From positions 1-40,469 of the forward strand of contig JABWCP010000006.1 of the NCBI GenBank assembly GCA_013360215.1: a stretch of 40,469 bases of DNA, read 5' to 3'. The translations under genes and the position numbers were made by a program. This DNA comes from a bacterium (GTDB taxonomy: Bacteria; CLD3; SB21). Every line of letters starts with the position of its first letter. Positions within the stretch are counted from its first letter, which is position 1. This document shows, in pieces, positions 32,455 to 40,469 of the stretch. The notes below the pieces were generated by a model. That model saw only the letters and a list, made by a program, of their open reading frames with translations. It was not told the DNA's origin and ran no database searches.

Positions 32455-33840
32455 ATGTCCATATTAGGTACTGCAGAAAATCCGCTTCGTGTGGCGGTTA
32501 TCGGTTCCGGTCCATCCGGTTTTTATGCGGCGGATCATCTTTTAAAACAAAAAGATGTAATCGTAAAAATTGACATGTACGACCGGCTTCCCACGCCTTA
32601 TGGGCTTGTTCGCGGTGGTGTGGCACCGGACCATCAAAAAATCAAATCGGTCACCAAAGTGTATGAGAAAACGGCGGCGCATCCGATGTTTTCTTTTTAT
32701 GGAAATGTGGAGCTGGGACGCGATATAACACGTCAGGAATTGAAGGCGCGTTATCATGCTTTGATTTATGCCGTAGGTGCACAAAGTGATCGCCGCATGG
32801 GCATTCCCGGGGAAGACTTGAACGGCAGTCATCCGGCTACGGACTTTGTAGCCTGGTATAATGGCCATCCGGATTATCGCGATCTGTCATTTGATCTTTC
32901 CCAAGAGCGCGTTGCTATTATCGGAAACGGAAATGTTGCGGTGGATGTGGCGCGTATTTTAGCCAGCAGTATTGAAGAGCTGAACAAAACCGATATCGCG
33001 GATCATGCACTAACCGCCTTGCAAAAAAGCAATGTAAAAGAAATATACATGATCGGTCGCCGCGGCCCGGCGCAAGCTGCATTTACAAATGCGGAGATCA
33101 AAGAGCTGGGGGAATTGGAAGAATGTGCGATCACTATTCCGGGTACGGAGAGTGCTCTGGACGAAGTATCCAAAAAAAACTTGGAGGCGCATCCGGATTC
33201 CGGTGTTTCCAAAAATCTTGAAATTATGAAGGATTATCTGGATAAAACGACCGACGGTAAAAGAAAAAAAATGGTGCTTCGATTTTTATGGTCACCTGTC
33301 GAACTTAAAGGGCGGGATGGTGTAGCGGACATCGTTTTACAAAAAAATATCTTAGTGCAAGATGCCGATGGCAACATCAAAGCCAAGGGAACGGAAGTTC
33401 AAGAAACGATTCCTGTCGGTTTGGTATTTCGTTCGATCGGTTATAAAGGCGTTGCGCTCAAAGATGTTCCTTTTGACGAAAAGAAAGGTATCATACCGAA
33501 TGCACATGGCCGGGTAACCGAATTAAATGGTACCGTCATTGTGGGTGAATACACGGCGGGATGGATCAAACGCGGCCCATCCGGAGTAATCGGTACTAAT
33601 AAACCGGACGCGCTGGAATCGGTGAATATGCTTTTGGAGGATGTGAAGTCCGGTCATATTCATCCCATTGATCAAACTGTATCTACCGCAGAATGGCTTC
33701 AATCGAAGGAAATTCGTTTTGTAACATTTGCCGATTGGTTAAAAATCGATAAAGCCGAAACAGAAAAAGGAATTGCTTCCGGAAGACCGCGCATCAAATT
33801 TACACGCATTGAAGATATGCTTCATATTGCCGGCGTATGA
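32455..33840 (+). CDS. Ferredoxin/adrenodoxin-type NADP+ reductase (FprA-like)
   Basis: This flavoprotein passes electrons between NADPH and ferredoxin. The 461-residue protein has an FAD-binding Rossmann motif VIGSGPSGFYAAD near the N-terminus, TPYGLVRGGVAPDH (substrate/flavin region), a second NADP-binding motif IIGNGNVAVDVAR and the family's EYTAGWIKRGPSGVIGTNK close to the end. This layout is the adrenodoxin reductase/FprA group, not thioredoxin-reductase-like FNR. I start at the ATG at 32455, with GAGG upstream; an earlier in-frame ATG at 32419 lies within 15 bp of the thiolase terminator and would leave no room for a promoter. Its stop overlaps the next gene as ATGA. Confidence 0.92.
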   Translation: MSILGTAENPLRVAVIGSGPSGFYAADHLLKQKDVIVKIDMYDRLPTPYGLVRGGVAPDHQKIKSVTKVYEKTAAHPMFSFYGNVELGRDITRQELKARYHALIYAVGAQSDRRMGIPGEDLNGSHPATDFVAWYNGHPDYRDLSFDLSQERVAIIGNGNVAVDVARILASSIEELNKTDIADHALTALQKSNVKEIYMIGRRGPAQAAFTNAEIKELGELEECAITIPGTESALDEVSKKNLEAHPDSGVSKNLEIMKDYLDKTTDGKRKKMVLRFLWSPVELKGRDGVADIVLQKNILVQDADGNIKAKGTEVQETIPVGLVFRSIGYKGVALKDVPFDEKKGIIPNAHGRVTELNGTVIVGEYTAGWIKRGPSGVIGTNKPDALESVNMLLEDVKSGHIHPIDQTVSTAEWLQSKEIRFVTFADWLKIDKAETEKGIASGRPRIKFTRIEDMLHIAGV

Positions 33841-35486
33841 TGATTAAAACCATAGCGGTTTGTTTCATATCGGGCTTTCTCTTGAGTTGTGTTCCAGCGC
33901 AGCAAGAGGAGCGTATAACTGTCGCTGTGCGCGCCGAGCCGGATGCTGTCAATCCCGTCACACACGCTTCGGCTTTTTCCAGAATTGTTTGTACCGGTAT
34001 TTTGCCGCGTTTGTTGGAGTCGGAATGGGATTCACTGCAAGGTCGTGTCGTGTACAAACCGTTTCTCGCTAAATCGTATTCTTTCTCCGACGATCGCCGT
34101 GTTTTGACTTACCACTTACGATCCGATTTTTTTTGGGAGGACGGCGAACGTGTGACGGCGCATGACATTCGCTTTACGTTTCAAATGATCGCCCATCCGG
34201 ATGTAGCCAGCACAAAAAAAGAACATATACAGTATCTGACGGATGCCCTGGGATCCGTGGACCGATCGGTCATCGCGCTCAATGATAGTACGATCGAATT
34301 TCATTTTACTCGTGCCTATCCGCTACAGATTTTTGATACCAATCTTCAACCCGGATTTTTGCCCTTTCACATTTTAAAAGATGTTAAACCCTCCGAGTTG
34401 CGGCGGCACACTATCAACACCATGCCGTTATCCGGAAGTTATTACGACATAACCATCTGGAAAAAACAAGACTATATCGTGCTGGAACGCAACACGCGTA
34501 GTCCGTATCAGGCCGCTTCCCGCCAAATCGTGTTTCGTATTATTCCCGAATATACTACGCGGTTGACTGCTCTTAAAACGGGTGATGTGGATGTGATGTA
34601 TCCGATTATGCCGCAAGACGTGGCGGATTTACGCAAAACCAATCCGGAACTGCGTATTGAGGCGATGCGTTCGCGATATTATGATTATGTCGGATGGCAA
34701 AATATAGATCAGCATATATATCATGCATCGTCCGGTAAAACTATTCAACCGCATCCGTTGTTTGGTTCAAAATACGTACGCCGGGCATTGACGATGGCGA
34801 TTCACCGTCAGGAAATCGTAGATGGGTTTATGGGGGAATTTGGGCGTGTGGCGATCACACCGATTTCACCGGTCTTTCGTTGGGCTGCCAATGATACGTT
34901 GAGTCCGCTGCCTTATGAACCCGAAGAATCGAAGCGTCTTTTAGCCCAGGAAGGTTGGATTGATCGTGACGGCGACGGCATCGTAGAAAAAAACGGCAGA
35001 GCTTTTTCATTTGAACTATACTACGATGCGGGTAACGACCGGCGCCAATTTGCGGCGCTTATTGTACAGCGTGATCTAAAAAAAATTGGCATCCGCTGCG
35101 ATGTACGAACAGCCGAAACAAATGTGTTTTATGATGACGAGTTGAATAAAAAATACGACGCTTTTATCTCCGGCATCGGCGTGCCGCTTATGATTGATCC
35201 GACAAGCGAGTGGAGTTCGGATTTGAAAAAAAATCCGTATAACGATATTTCATATCAAAATCCCAACGTAGATGCTTTGATTGAGGCCGGCAAGCGCGTA
35301 AACAATCCCGAAGAGGCAGCGCCGATGTGGCGTGCTTTGCAGGCGATCCTGCACGAGGATCAGCCGGCGACTTTTTTATATTGGCGTGATGAATTAGTAG
35401 GGTATAATCAAAAAATAAAAAATTCGCGCACCAGTCTGCTGGGGGAAATCGACAAATTCTGGTTGTGGGAAAAAGTTACGAATTAA
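33837..35486 (+). CDS. Peptide ABC transporter substrate-binding lipoprotein
   Basis: The 549-residue protein belongs to the SBP_bac_5 (OppA/DppA) family. A short lipoprotein signal ends LLSC with Cys18. The fold-defining pattern is present: Ala-Glu-Pro-Asp (RAEPDAVNPV), WEDGERVTAHDIRFTF, ALTMAIHRQEIVDGFM, ESKRLLAQEGW and a late AAPMWRALQAILHEDQPATFLYW. The start overlaps the reductase stop by 4 bp (ATGA), so translation is probably coupled. No permease or ATPase genes are near, so it is an orphan binding protein whose ligand cannot be read from sequence. Its stop shares bases with the stop of the convergent gene. Confidence 0.92.
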   Translation: MMIKTIAVCFISGFLLSCVPAQQEERITVAVRAEPDAVNPVTHASAFSRIVCTGILPRLLESEWDSLQGRVVYKPFLAKSYSFSDDRRVLTYHLRSDFFWEDGERVTAHDIRFTFQMIAHPDVASTKKEHIQYLTDALGSVDRSVIALNDSTIEFHFTRAYPLQIFDTNLQPGFLPFHILKDVKPSELRRHTINTMPLSGSYYDITIWKKQDYIVLERNTRSPYQAASRQIVFRIIPEYTTRLTALKTGDVDVMYPIMPQDVADLRKTNPELRIEAMRSRYYDYVGWQNIDQHIYHASSGKTIQPHPLFGSKYVRRALTMAIHRQEIVDGFMGEFGRVAITPISPVFRWAANDTLSPLPYEPEESKRLLAQEGWIDRDGDGIVEKNGRAFSFELYYDAGNDRRQFAALIVQRDLKKIGIRCDVRTAETNVFYDDELNKKYDAFISGIGVPLMIDPTSEWSSDLKKNPYNDISYQNPNVDALIEAGKRVNNPEEAAPMWRALQAILHEDQPATFLYWRDELVGYNQKIKNSRTSLLGEIDKFWLWEKVTN

Positions 35487-35758
35487 CGAACGGCAACCAG
35501 ATTATACAGCAAAGCCACACCGGACGATAGAAAAGCCGTTATATTGATCCACCACGCGGCTTGGTTCAACCAACGTGCGGAGGATTCGTTTTCATTCGGT
35601 AATTTCTTCGCAATCCGGTTAGCCGAAAACCATAAAATCATTCCTGCCATACCGACCGGCAAAACAAATAAAGCCATCAGATATTGCCATATCCATCCGG
35701 TCATCAAAAAGAATAATCCGCAAAGAATAGACAATACGCGAAAAATAGGGACGATCAT
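35483..35758 (-). CDS. Small membrane protein of unknown function
   Basis: The 91-residue protein has two to three hydrophobic spans: about residues 5-23 (FRVLSILCGLFFLMTGW), 27-46, and 68-88. A polar, charged stretch (NRIAKKLPNENESSAR) lies between. No family is recognised. The ATG at 35758 overlaps the stop of the methionine synthase gene as ATGA; a longer in-frame start at 35773 would lie inside that gene. Its last bases overlap the stop of the peptide-binding lipoprotein on the other strand. The coupling suggests co-expression but gives no function. Confidence 0.75.
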   Translation of the reverse strand: MIVPIFRVLSILCGLFFLMTGWIWQYLMALFVLPVGMAGMILWFSANRIAKKLPNENESSARWLNQAAWWINITAFLSSGVALLYNLVAVR

Positions 35759-37575
35759 GCGGCGGGCTCCCATTTGCGTTCATCAAATATGAGTTGGCGT
35801 GCAAGTTCACGTTCATGCGGATCAATCTTGTACAAGGGCATGATTTTTTGCGCATTGACGATAGCCATATCCAGGCCTGCTTCGATAGCGTAGTGAAGGA
35901 ATACGGAATTGATCACATGGCGCGCCTGCGGCGAAAGACCGAAAGAAATATTGCTCACGCCGAGTAAGGTTTTACAGCCGGGGTAGGTTTGTTTGATCAA
36001 ACGGATCGCCTCGATCGTTTCAATTCCGGCTTTACGAAATTCTTCATCACCGGAGCCCAGCGTAAAAGTCAGTGTGTCGAAAATAAGATCTTCATCCCGC
36101 ATGCCGTATTTTTCGACGGCTATGGTTCGAATGCGTCGGGCAATGGCTAACTTACGTTCACGCGTTTTGGCCATACCGTCTTCGTCTATTGTCAACGCGA
36201 CGACGGCCGCTCCGTAGCGTTTGCACAGACTCAAAACCTTGTCCGTACGTTCTTCGCCGTCTTCGAGATTGATCGAGTTGACGATGGCCCGACCTCCGAG
36301 CATTTGCAAGGCACGCTCAATCACAGGGACTTCGGTCGAGTCAATCATAATGGGAATTGAAATCTGGGTATTGAAGCGCCGAATGGTTTCCTCCATATCA
36401 CGCACTTCGTTGCGACCCACATACGCCACGCACACATCAAGCACGTGAGCGCCTTCGCGGGTCTGTTCTTTTCCCATGGAAACCATTTCATCGTAATTTT
36501 CGGCGATCAGGAGCTCACGGAATTTTTTGGAGCCATTGGCATTTGTGCGCTCTCCGATGAGTAAAGGCGCGGGTTCGACATGCATCGGCGAACTCATATA
36601 AATGGAAGCAACGGACGGCGTATAATTCCATGTACGCTTTAATGGATTGAGGCGTGCAGCCGCTTCGGCGAGAGGTTTGATATGCGCCGGTGTAGTACCG
36701 CAACAACCACCCACGACGTTGACACCGAAATCTTTAGAAAAATGCATCAACCATTTGACTAAATCATCCGGCGATAGGTGATAATGCGCTTTACCGCCGA
36801 TGTTTTCCGGTATGCCGGCATTGGGCATACAAAAAACATGTTTGGGTGAATTATGACACAGAAAACGAATATTGTCGGACATTTCCTGAGGCCCGGTTGC
36901 ACAATTCATACCCACGACATCGACGATGTCATACGGCTCTAGCGTAGTCAAGGCCGCGCTGATTTCGGTTCCCATAAGCATCGTGCCCGTAGTTTCTACC
37001 GTAACGGAAACAATGACGGGTAGTTTTCTTTTTCGCTCACGGAACAGGTCTTGTGCAGCGCACAGGGCGATCTTGGTTTGTAGGATATCCTGACAGGTTT
37101 CAATGCAAAACAGATCGGCGCCGCCATCCATTAAGCCGGCCAACTGTTCATAAAACGATGCGCGCATGGTTTCAAAATCAATATGACTGAGCGAGGGTAG
37201 TTTGGTTGTCGGTCCTACGGAACCGGCCACGAAACGCGGTTTGTCGGGAGTAGAAAAATCCAGCGCACATTTTTTAGCTAACGCGGCGCCCAACTTGCTC
37301 AATTCGTAAGCGCGATCCTGAAGATCGTATTCGGCCAAAACAATGGATGAGGAACCAAACGTATCTGTTTCGATGACATCGGCACCGGCCTCAAGAAAAT
37401 CCACGTGTACTTTTTCCATAGCGGAAGGTCTGGAAATGAGCAGATATTCATTGCATCCGTTATAAGCTTCGCCGCCAAAATCATCGGCCGTGAGATTCTG
37501 GGTTTGCAGATTGGTTCCGGTGGCGCCGTCAAATACGATAATTTTTTCGTTTAGCAGTTCGGTGAATGATTTCAC
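35755..37575 (-). CDS. metH: Methionine synthase, homocysteine- and folate-binding half only (split MetH)
   Basis: MetH transfers the methyl of methyltetrahydrofolate to homocysteine through cobalamin. The 606 residues (from the GTG chosen here) hold the homocysteine methyltransferase domain with zinc Cys225, Cys291 and Cys292 (GMNCATG, GGCCGT) and the pterin domain (LIGERTNANGS from about 339, ending near 590). The protein ends in KWEPAA where full MetH would continue into the cobalamin-binding and SAM-reactivation domains. The frame has an in-frame TTG at 37581, but GTG at 37575 has AAAGG 6 bp upstream. Cobalamin must be carried by another protein. ahcY lies upstream with a terminator between. 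Confidence 0.9.
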   Translation of the reverse strand: MKSFTELLNEKIIVFDGATGTNLQTQNLTADDFGGEAYNGCNEYLLISRPSAMEKVHVDFLEAGADVIETDTFGSSSIVLAEYDLQDRAYELSKLGAALAKKCALDFSTPDKPRFVAGSVGPTTKLPSLSHIDFETMRASFYEQLAGLMDGGADLFCIETCQDILQTKIALCAAQDLFRERKRKLPVIVSVTVETTGTMLMGTEISAALTTLEPYDIVDVVGMNCATGPQEMSDNIRFLCHNSPKHVFCMPNAGIPENIGGKAHYHLSPDDLVKWLMHFSKDFGVNVVGGCCGTTPAHIKPLAEAAARLNPLKRTWNYTPSVASIYMSSPMHVEPAPLLIGERTNANGSKKFRELLIAENYDEMVSMGKEQTREGAHVLDVCVAYVGRNEVRDMEETIRRFNTQISIPIMIDSTEVPVIERALQMLGGRAIVNSINLEDGEERTDKVLSLCKRYGAAVVALTIDEDGMAKTRERKLAIARRIRTIAVEKYGMRDEDLIFDTLTFTLGSGDEEFRKAGIETIEAIRLIKQTYPGCKTLLGVSNISFGLSPQARHVINSVFLHYAIEAGLDMAIVNAQKIMPLYKIDPHERELARQLIFDERKWEPAA

Positions 37576-37602
37576 AAGCAACCTTTGGGATAATATAAAA
37601 AA

Positions 37603-37628
37603 AGCGATCCTAAACTCTTAGGATCGCT
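37603..37628 (-). terminator. Rho-independent terminator of ahcY
   Basis: A perfect 11-bp stem AGCGATCCTAA/TTAGGATCGCT with 4-nt loop is followed on the minus strand by TTTTTTATATT. It lies between ahcY and metH. Confidence 0.9.
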
Positions 37629-37656
37629 CAATGATCATCAGAGTCGTGCGTAATTA

Positions 37657-38985
37657 TTAATAACGATACATCTCAGGTTTGTACGGCCCTTTGACGTCCA
37701 CGCCAATGTATTCGGCCTGTTCGCTGGTCAATTCGTCCAGCTCAACGCCGATTTTTTCGAGGTGCAAACGTGCTACCATTTCGTCCAGATGTTTGGGCAA
37801 AGTATACACTTTGTTTTCGTACTTCGCACTGTTATTCCACAATTCGATTTGCGCCAGCGTTTGATTGGTAAACGAATTAGACATCACAAACGAAGGGTGA
37901 CCCATAGCGCAGCCGAGGTTTACCAGACGTCCTTCGGCAAGAACGATGATCTCTTTGCCGTCCACGGTATATTTATCAACCTGCGGTTTGATCGTGTCCA
38001 TGGTGTGGCCATAGTTCTTATTGAGCCAAGCCATATCAATTTCCGTGTCGAAGTGGCCGATATTGCAAAGCACGGCTTTATCTTTCATAGCGCGGAAATG
38101 GCGATCAGTCACGATGCGGCAGTTGCCGGTTGCGGTAACGATAATATCGGCTTCTTTGATGGCTGTATCCATTTTTTTGACTTCATAACCTTCCATCGCC
38201 GCTTGCAGTGCGCAGATCGGATCGATTTCCGTAACGATCACACGGCACTTGGCATCGCGGAGGGATTCGGCCGAGCCTTTGCCCACATCGCCAAAACCGG
38301 CAACGACAGCGACTTTACCGGCTAACATCAGATCGGTAGCGCGGCGAATGGCATCCACAAGCGATTCACGGCAACCGTATTTGTTATCAAATTTTGATTT
38401 GGTAACGGAATCGTTGATGTTGATCGCCGGAAGGGGAAGCGTGCCTTTTTTGACGCGCTCATAAAGACGATGAACGCCGGTTGTGGTTTCTTCGGAGATA
38501 CCGCGTACGCCTTTGGCCAATGACGGATATTTATCCAGGACCATATTGGTAAGATCACCGCCGTCATCAAGGATCATATTGAGTGGTTGGCGATCTTTAC
38601 CGAAAAACAATGTTTGTTCAATACACCAGTCAAATTCTTCGGCATTCATACCTTTCCAGGCGTAGACAGGAATACCTGCGGCGGCTATGGCGGCGGCGGC
38701 ATGATCTTGTGTTGAAAAAATATTACAGGATGACCAGGTGACGTCAGCGCCGAGTTCGACCAAGGTTTCGATCAAAACGGCGGTTTGAATCGTCATGTGA
38801 AGACAGCCGGCGATACGCGCGCCTTTGAGCGGCTTGGTAACGCCATATTTGGCACGCAACGCCATAAGTCCCGGCATTTCGGCTTCGGCGAGTTTGATTT
38901 CTTTGCGGCCCCACTCGGCAAGACTCATATCCTTAACTTTGTAAGGAACGTAGGCCGGCACATTCAATTTTTCGGCAACAGACAT
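37657..38985 (-). CDS. ahcY: Adenosylhomocysteinase
   Basis: AhcY hydrolyses S-adenosylhomocysteine to adenosine and homocysteine using tightly bound NAD. The 442-residue protein has the substrate domain ([30 protein letters not shown]), [14 protein letters not shown], the NAD motif [11 protein letters not shown], the conserved [10 protein letters not shown], and the closing [11 protein letters not shown] that reaches into the next subunit. Its product homocysteine is the substrate of the neighbouring MetH half, so the two form a methyl-cycle pair. GGAG lies 7 nt upstream of the ATG. A sigma70-like promoter and an inverted repeat precede it; no SAM or SAH riboswitch was found. Confidence 0.97.
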   Translation of the reverse strand: MSVAEKLNVPAYVPYKVKDMSLAEWGRKEIKLAEAEMPGLMALRAKYGVTKPLKGARIAGCLHMTIQTAVLIETLVELGADVTWSSCNIFSTQDHAAAAIAAAGIPVYAWKGMNAEEFDWCIEQTLFFGKDRQPLNMILDDGGDLTNMVLDKYPSLAKGVRGISEETTTGVHRLYERVKKGTLPLPAININDSVTKSKFDNKYGCRESLVDAIRRATDLMLAGKVAVVAGFGDVGKGSAESLRDAKCRVIVTEIDPICALQAAMEGYEVKKMDTAIKEADIIVTATGNCRIVTDRHFRAMKDKAVLCNIGHFDTEIDMAWLNKNYGHTMDTIKPQVDKYTVDGKEIIVLAEGRLVNLGCAMGHPSFVMSNSFTNQTLAQIELWNNSAKYENKVYTLPKHLDEMVARLHLEKIGVELDELTSEQAEYIGVDVKGPYKPEMYRY

Positions 38986-39013
38986 TGTAGACTCCTTATT
39001 TTATCGCTAACAA

Positions 39014-39035
39014 AGTTTCAATTTTTTTTGAAACT
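39014..39035 (-). promoter_or_regulatory. Inverted repeat at the ahcY transcription start (candidate operator)
   Basis: AGTTTCAA (39014-39021) and TTGAAACT (39028-39035) form an 8-bp perfect inverted repeat with a 6-nt T spacer. It overlaps the -10 and the expected start of the ahcY promoter, so it may be a repressor site or a small 5' hairpin. Confidence 0.45.
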
Positions 39036-39061
39036 ATAATCGAAATGCTTTATAAAAGCAA
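39033..39061 (-). promoter_or_regulatory. Promoter of ahcY
   Basis: On the minus strand TTGCTT (39061-39056) and TATAGT (39038-39033) are separated by exactly 17 bp. It begins just after the stop of the haem-binding protein gene. Confidence 0.65.
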
Positions 39062-39066
39062 ACGAA

Positions 39067-39549
39067 TTATTTGTCTTCGTCCGGTAAATTTTCCGACAAA
39101 GCGTCCGCGGCATCTTCGGCCCAGTTTTGAAATTTTTTCCGATCTTCTTTCGTCCAGCGGGCGTCCCCGTGAGTGATCAGATAAATCGGCATCGGCATCT
39201 TTTCGCTACGCACCTCGCCGGCCATTTCATTTAATTTTTCAACCTGACGATGGGCGTTGTATTTTTTCCAGTCGGAAAAATTCAAATGGCGGCGCCCTTC
39301 ATTGACATCGTGTGCGACCAGCCAGGAGATCGGCGCTATTTCGCTGTACCACGGCCAAACGGTTTCATGCGAATGGCAATCGTTGCAAGCGGTCTTCATC
39401 ATGGTTTTGATATCGTCCGGAATGGTGACATGTTTTTCGAGCGTACGTTCCGGATCAATGGGAGGATTGGTACGTTCGGGGCGAATAAACTGTATGGCGA
39501 TAAAAAGAACCGGTAAACCGATAGCCAACCATTTTAAGACACGCTTCAT
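39067..39549 (-). CDS. Membrane-anchored haem-binding-domain protein (single CxxCH)
   Basis: The 160-residue protein has an N-terminal transmembrane anchor (about 5-22, LKWLAIGLPVLFIAIQF) and a single c-type haem site CNDCH at 55-59, followed by WPWYSEIAPISWLVAHDV, a pattern of the haem_bd family common in Bacteroidota and relatives. Axial ligand beyond the His is not certain. It is likely exported and matured by the Ccm system, of which CcmB is encoded at 18878-19558. AAGGA precedes the ATG. Function is probably electron transfer or haem-dependent sensing, without further clue from neighbours. Confidence 0.85.
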   Translation of the reverse strand: MKRVLKWLAIGLPVLFIAIQFIRPERTNPPIDPERTLEKHVTIPDDIKTMMKTACNDCHSHETVWPWYSEIAPISWLVAHDVNEGRRHLNFSDWKKYNAHRQVEKLNEMAGEVRSEKMPMPIYLITHGDARWTKEDRKKFQNWAEDAADALSENLPDEDK

Positions 39550-39674
39550 AGATTATCCTTTCTTCTACATCTAAAATACAACGGAGGAAAATATTGTTTT
39601 GGTTTGTTATTTTCCATTGAATTTCTACATTTCGAAGATTCAGTTATGATTTATAACGATTACCGGAGAATGTC

Positions 39675-40469
39675 ATGAAACGATTTTTTATAACTGCTTT
39701 TTTGTTTACTTCGCTGTTGTCTTGCGGTAAGACGTTGCAGGAAGAAGCGGATGCTTTTTTGAAATCTTATAATCAAGAGTATCAGGCGGTTTATTATGAA
39801 GCCAGCAAAGCCCAATGGAAAGCACTCACGGACATCAATGCCGTAAACGACAGTTTGAGTGTTGTAGCCAATAAAAAATATGCTGCGTTTGCAGGCAGCA
39901 AAGACATCATTCAGAAAGTACGGTTTTTCAGAGAACACCGTTCGGAACTCAATGACATAACGATACGTCAGCTTGATAAAATATGGCTGGACGCGTCGCA
40001 TCAACCCGGTACCATGCCTGATGTAGTGGACCAACTGATCAAAGCCAATACGGAAGCGACCAGTGCATTGTATAGCTACCAGTTTACGGTTAACGGCAAA
40101 CCTTATTCAGCGAATGACATTGATCGTGCGTTGCGCAATTCTTCCGATCTCAAGGAACGCGAGGCGGTTTGGACCGCGTCCAAAGAAGTCGGAAAAATCG
40201 AACGTGACCATCTTGCCCGACTGCAGGAGCTGCGTAATAAAGTAGCACGCGAAATGAAGTACAGTTCATTTTTTGATCTGGAAGCGCACGATTATGGAAT
40301 GTCATCGGACGAAGTGATCCAACTGATGGATCAATTTTCAGAAGATCTGAAACCTCTGTATAGAGAACTGCATACGTATATACGCTACGAATTAGCCAAA
40401 AAGTATAATCAACCCGTTCCGGAGTATCTTCCGGCGCACTGGCTGCCCAATCGTTGGGCACAAAATTGG
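39675..40469 (+). CDS. M2 family peptidase (ACE-like) lipoprotein, 3' end outside window
   Basis: The frame is open from the ATG at 39675 to the end of the window (265 codons), so the C-terminal part is missing. The N-terminus is a lipoprotein signal ending LLSC (Cys18). The mature part is helical, with YNQEYQAVYYEASKAQW, LARLQELRNKVAREM and HDYGMSSDEVI as in the N-terminal lobe of M2 dipeptidyl carboxypeptidases. It ends in AHWLPNRWAQNW, the block just before the active-site region in this family. The zinc motif HExxH lies beyond the window. GGAG is 7 nt upstream of the ATG. Confidence 0.88.
   Translation, partial: MKRFFITAFLFTSLLSCGKTLQEEADAFLKSYNQEYQAVYYEASKAQWKALTDINAVNDSLSVVANKKYAAFAGSKDIIQKVRFFREHRSELNDITIRQLDKIWLDASHQPGTMPDVVDQLIKANTEATSALYSYQFTVNGKPYSANDIDRALRNSSDLKEREAVWTASKEVGKIERDHLARLQELRNKVAREMKYSSFFDLEAHDYGMSSDEVIQLMDQFSEDLKPLYRELHTYIRYELAKKYNQPVPEYLPAHWLPNRWAQNW

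Noticed and set aside
38986-39066. SAM or SAH riboswitch upstream of ahcY
   Set aside because: The leader is only about 40 nt after the predicted start and has no conserved aptamer sequence; a simple promoter and inverted repeat explain it.
1-40469. CRISPR, insertion sequences, phage or integration sites
   Set aside because: No regularly spaced repeats, transposase motifs or attachment-like direct repeats were seen on either strand.

Overview
The window is a dense housekeeping segment of a bacterial chromosome, about 40 kb at mid GC. It has no insertion sequences, phage genes or CRISPR array. The gene content points to the FCB assemblage (Bacteroidota, Ignavibacteria, KSB1 and relatives). 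Signs are an alpha/beta-fused 2-oxoacid dehydrogenase E1, the order pheT - coiled-coil gene - zapA - rny, M1 and M61 exopeptidases, a haem-binding-domain protein and LysM lipoprotein partners. Clear Shine-Dalgarno sites and sigma70-like promoters with 16-17 bp spacers argue against a canonical member of Bacteroidota. The lineage is an inference and cannot be fixed to a phylum by eye.

Layout. 1-2.0 kb: recA between two ssb paralogues (the first cut by the window edge). 2.06-8.4 kb: a lysine operon headed by a well-formed lysine riboswitch with a terminator, then lysC, dapB, dapA, dapD, a lysA-like decarboxylase and an AstE/aspartoacylase-type (M14) deacylase, mostly with ATGA or near-zero junctions. 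8.5-13.4 kb (minus): pheT, a coiled-coil gene, zapA and rny. 13.5-16.6 kb (plus): a polyphosphate kinase 2 and a transketolase with a lysine-rich tail. 16.7-24.3 kb (minus): fused E1, ccmB, tRNA-Pro(CGG), purS, a secreted M61 peptidase, a glycogen-synthase homologue with altered active-site motifs, and galT. 24.6-35.5 kb (plus): a STAS protein, a very large M1 peptidase with a beta-barrel-like C-terminus, a zinc-ribbon protein, a small coiled-coil lipoprotein, a LysM protein, phoH, thiolase, a ferredoxin-NADP reductase and a peptide-binding lipoprotein. 35.5-39.5 kb (minus): a haem-binding protein, ahcY, the N-terminal half of a split methionine synthase and a small membrane protein. 39.7 kb to the end: the start of an M2 (ACE-like) peptidase lipoprotein.

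How the genes work together. The most coherent system is the lysine operon. Its leader can act both by terminating transcription and, by sequence complementarity, by covering the lysC ribosome site. The operon lacks asd, dapC, dapE and dapF, but ends in an M14 deacylase placed where a desuccinylase is needed, so this enzyme is a candidate non-orthologous DapE. The neighbouring lysA-like protein has unusual substrate-site motifs. ahcY and the methionine synthase half form a methyl-cycle pair, but the cobalamin-binding half of MetH is absent. CcmB fits with the c-type haem protein about 20 kb away.
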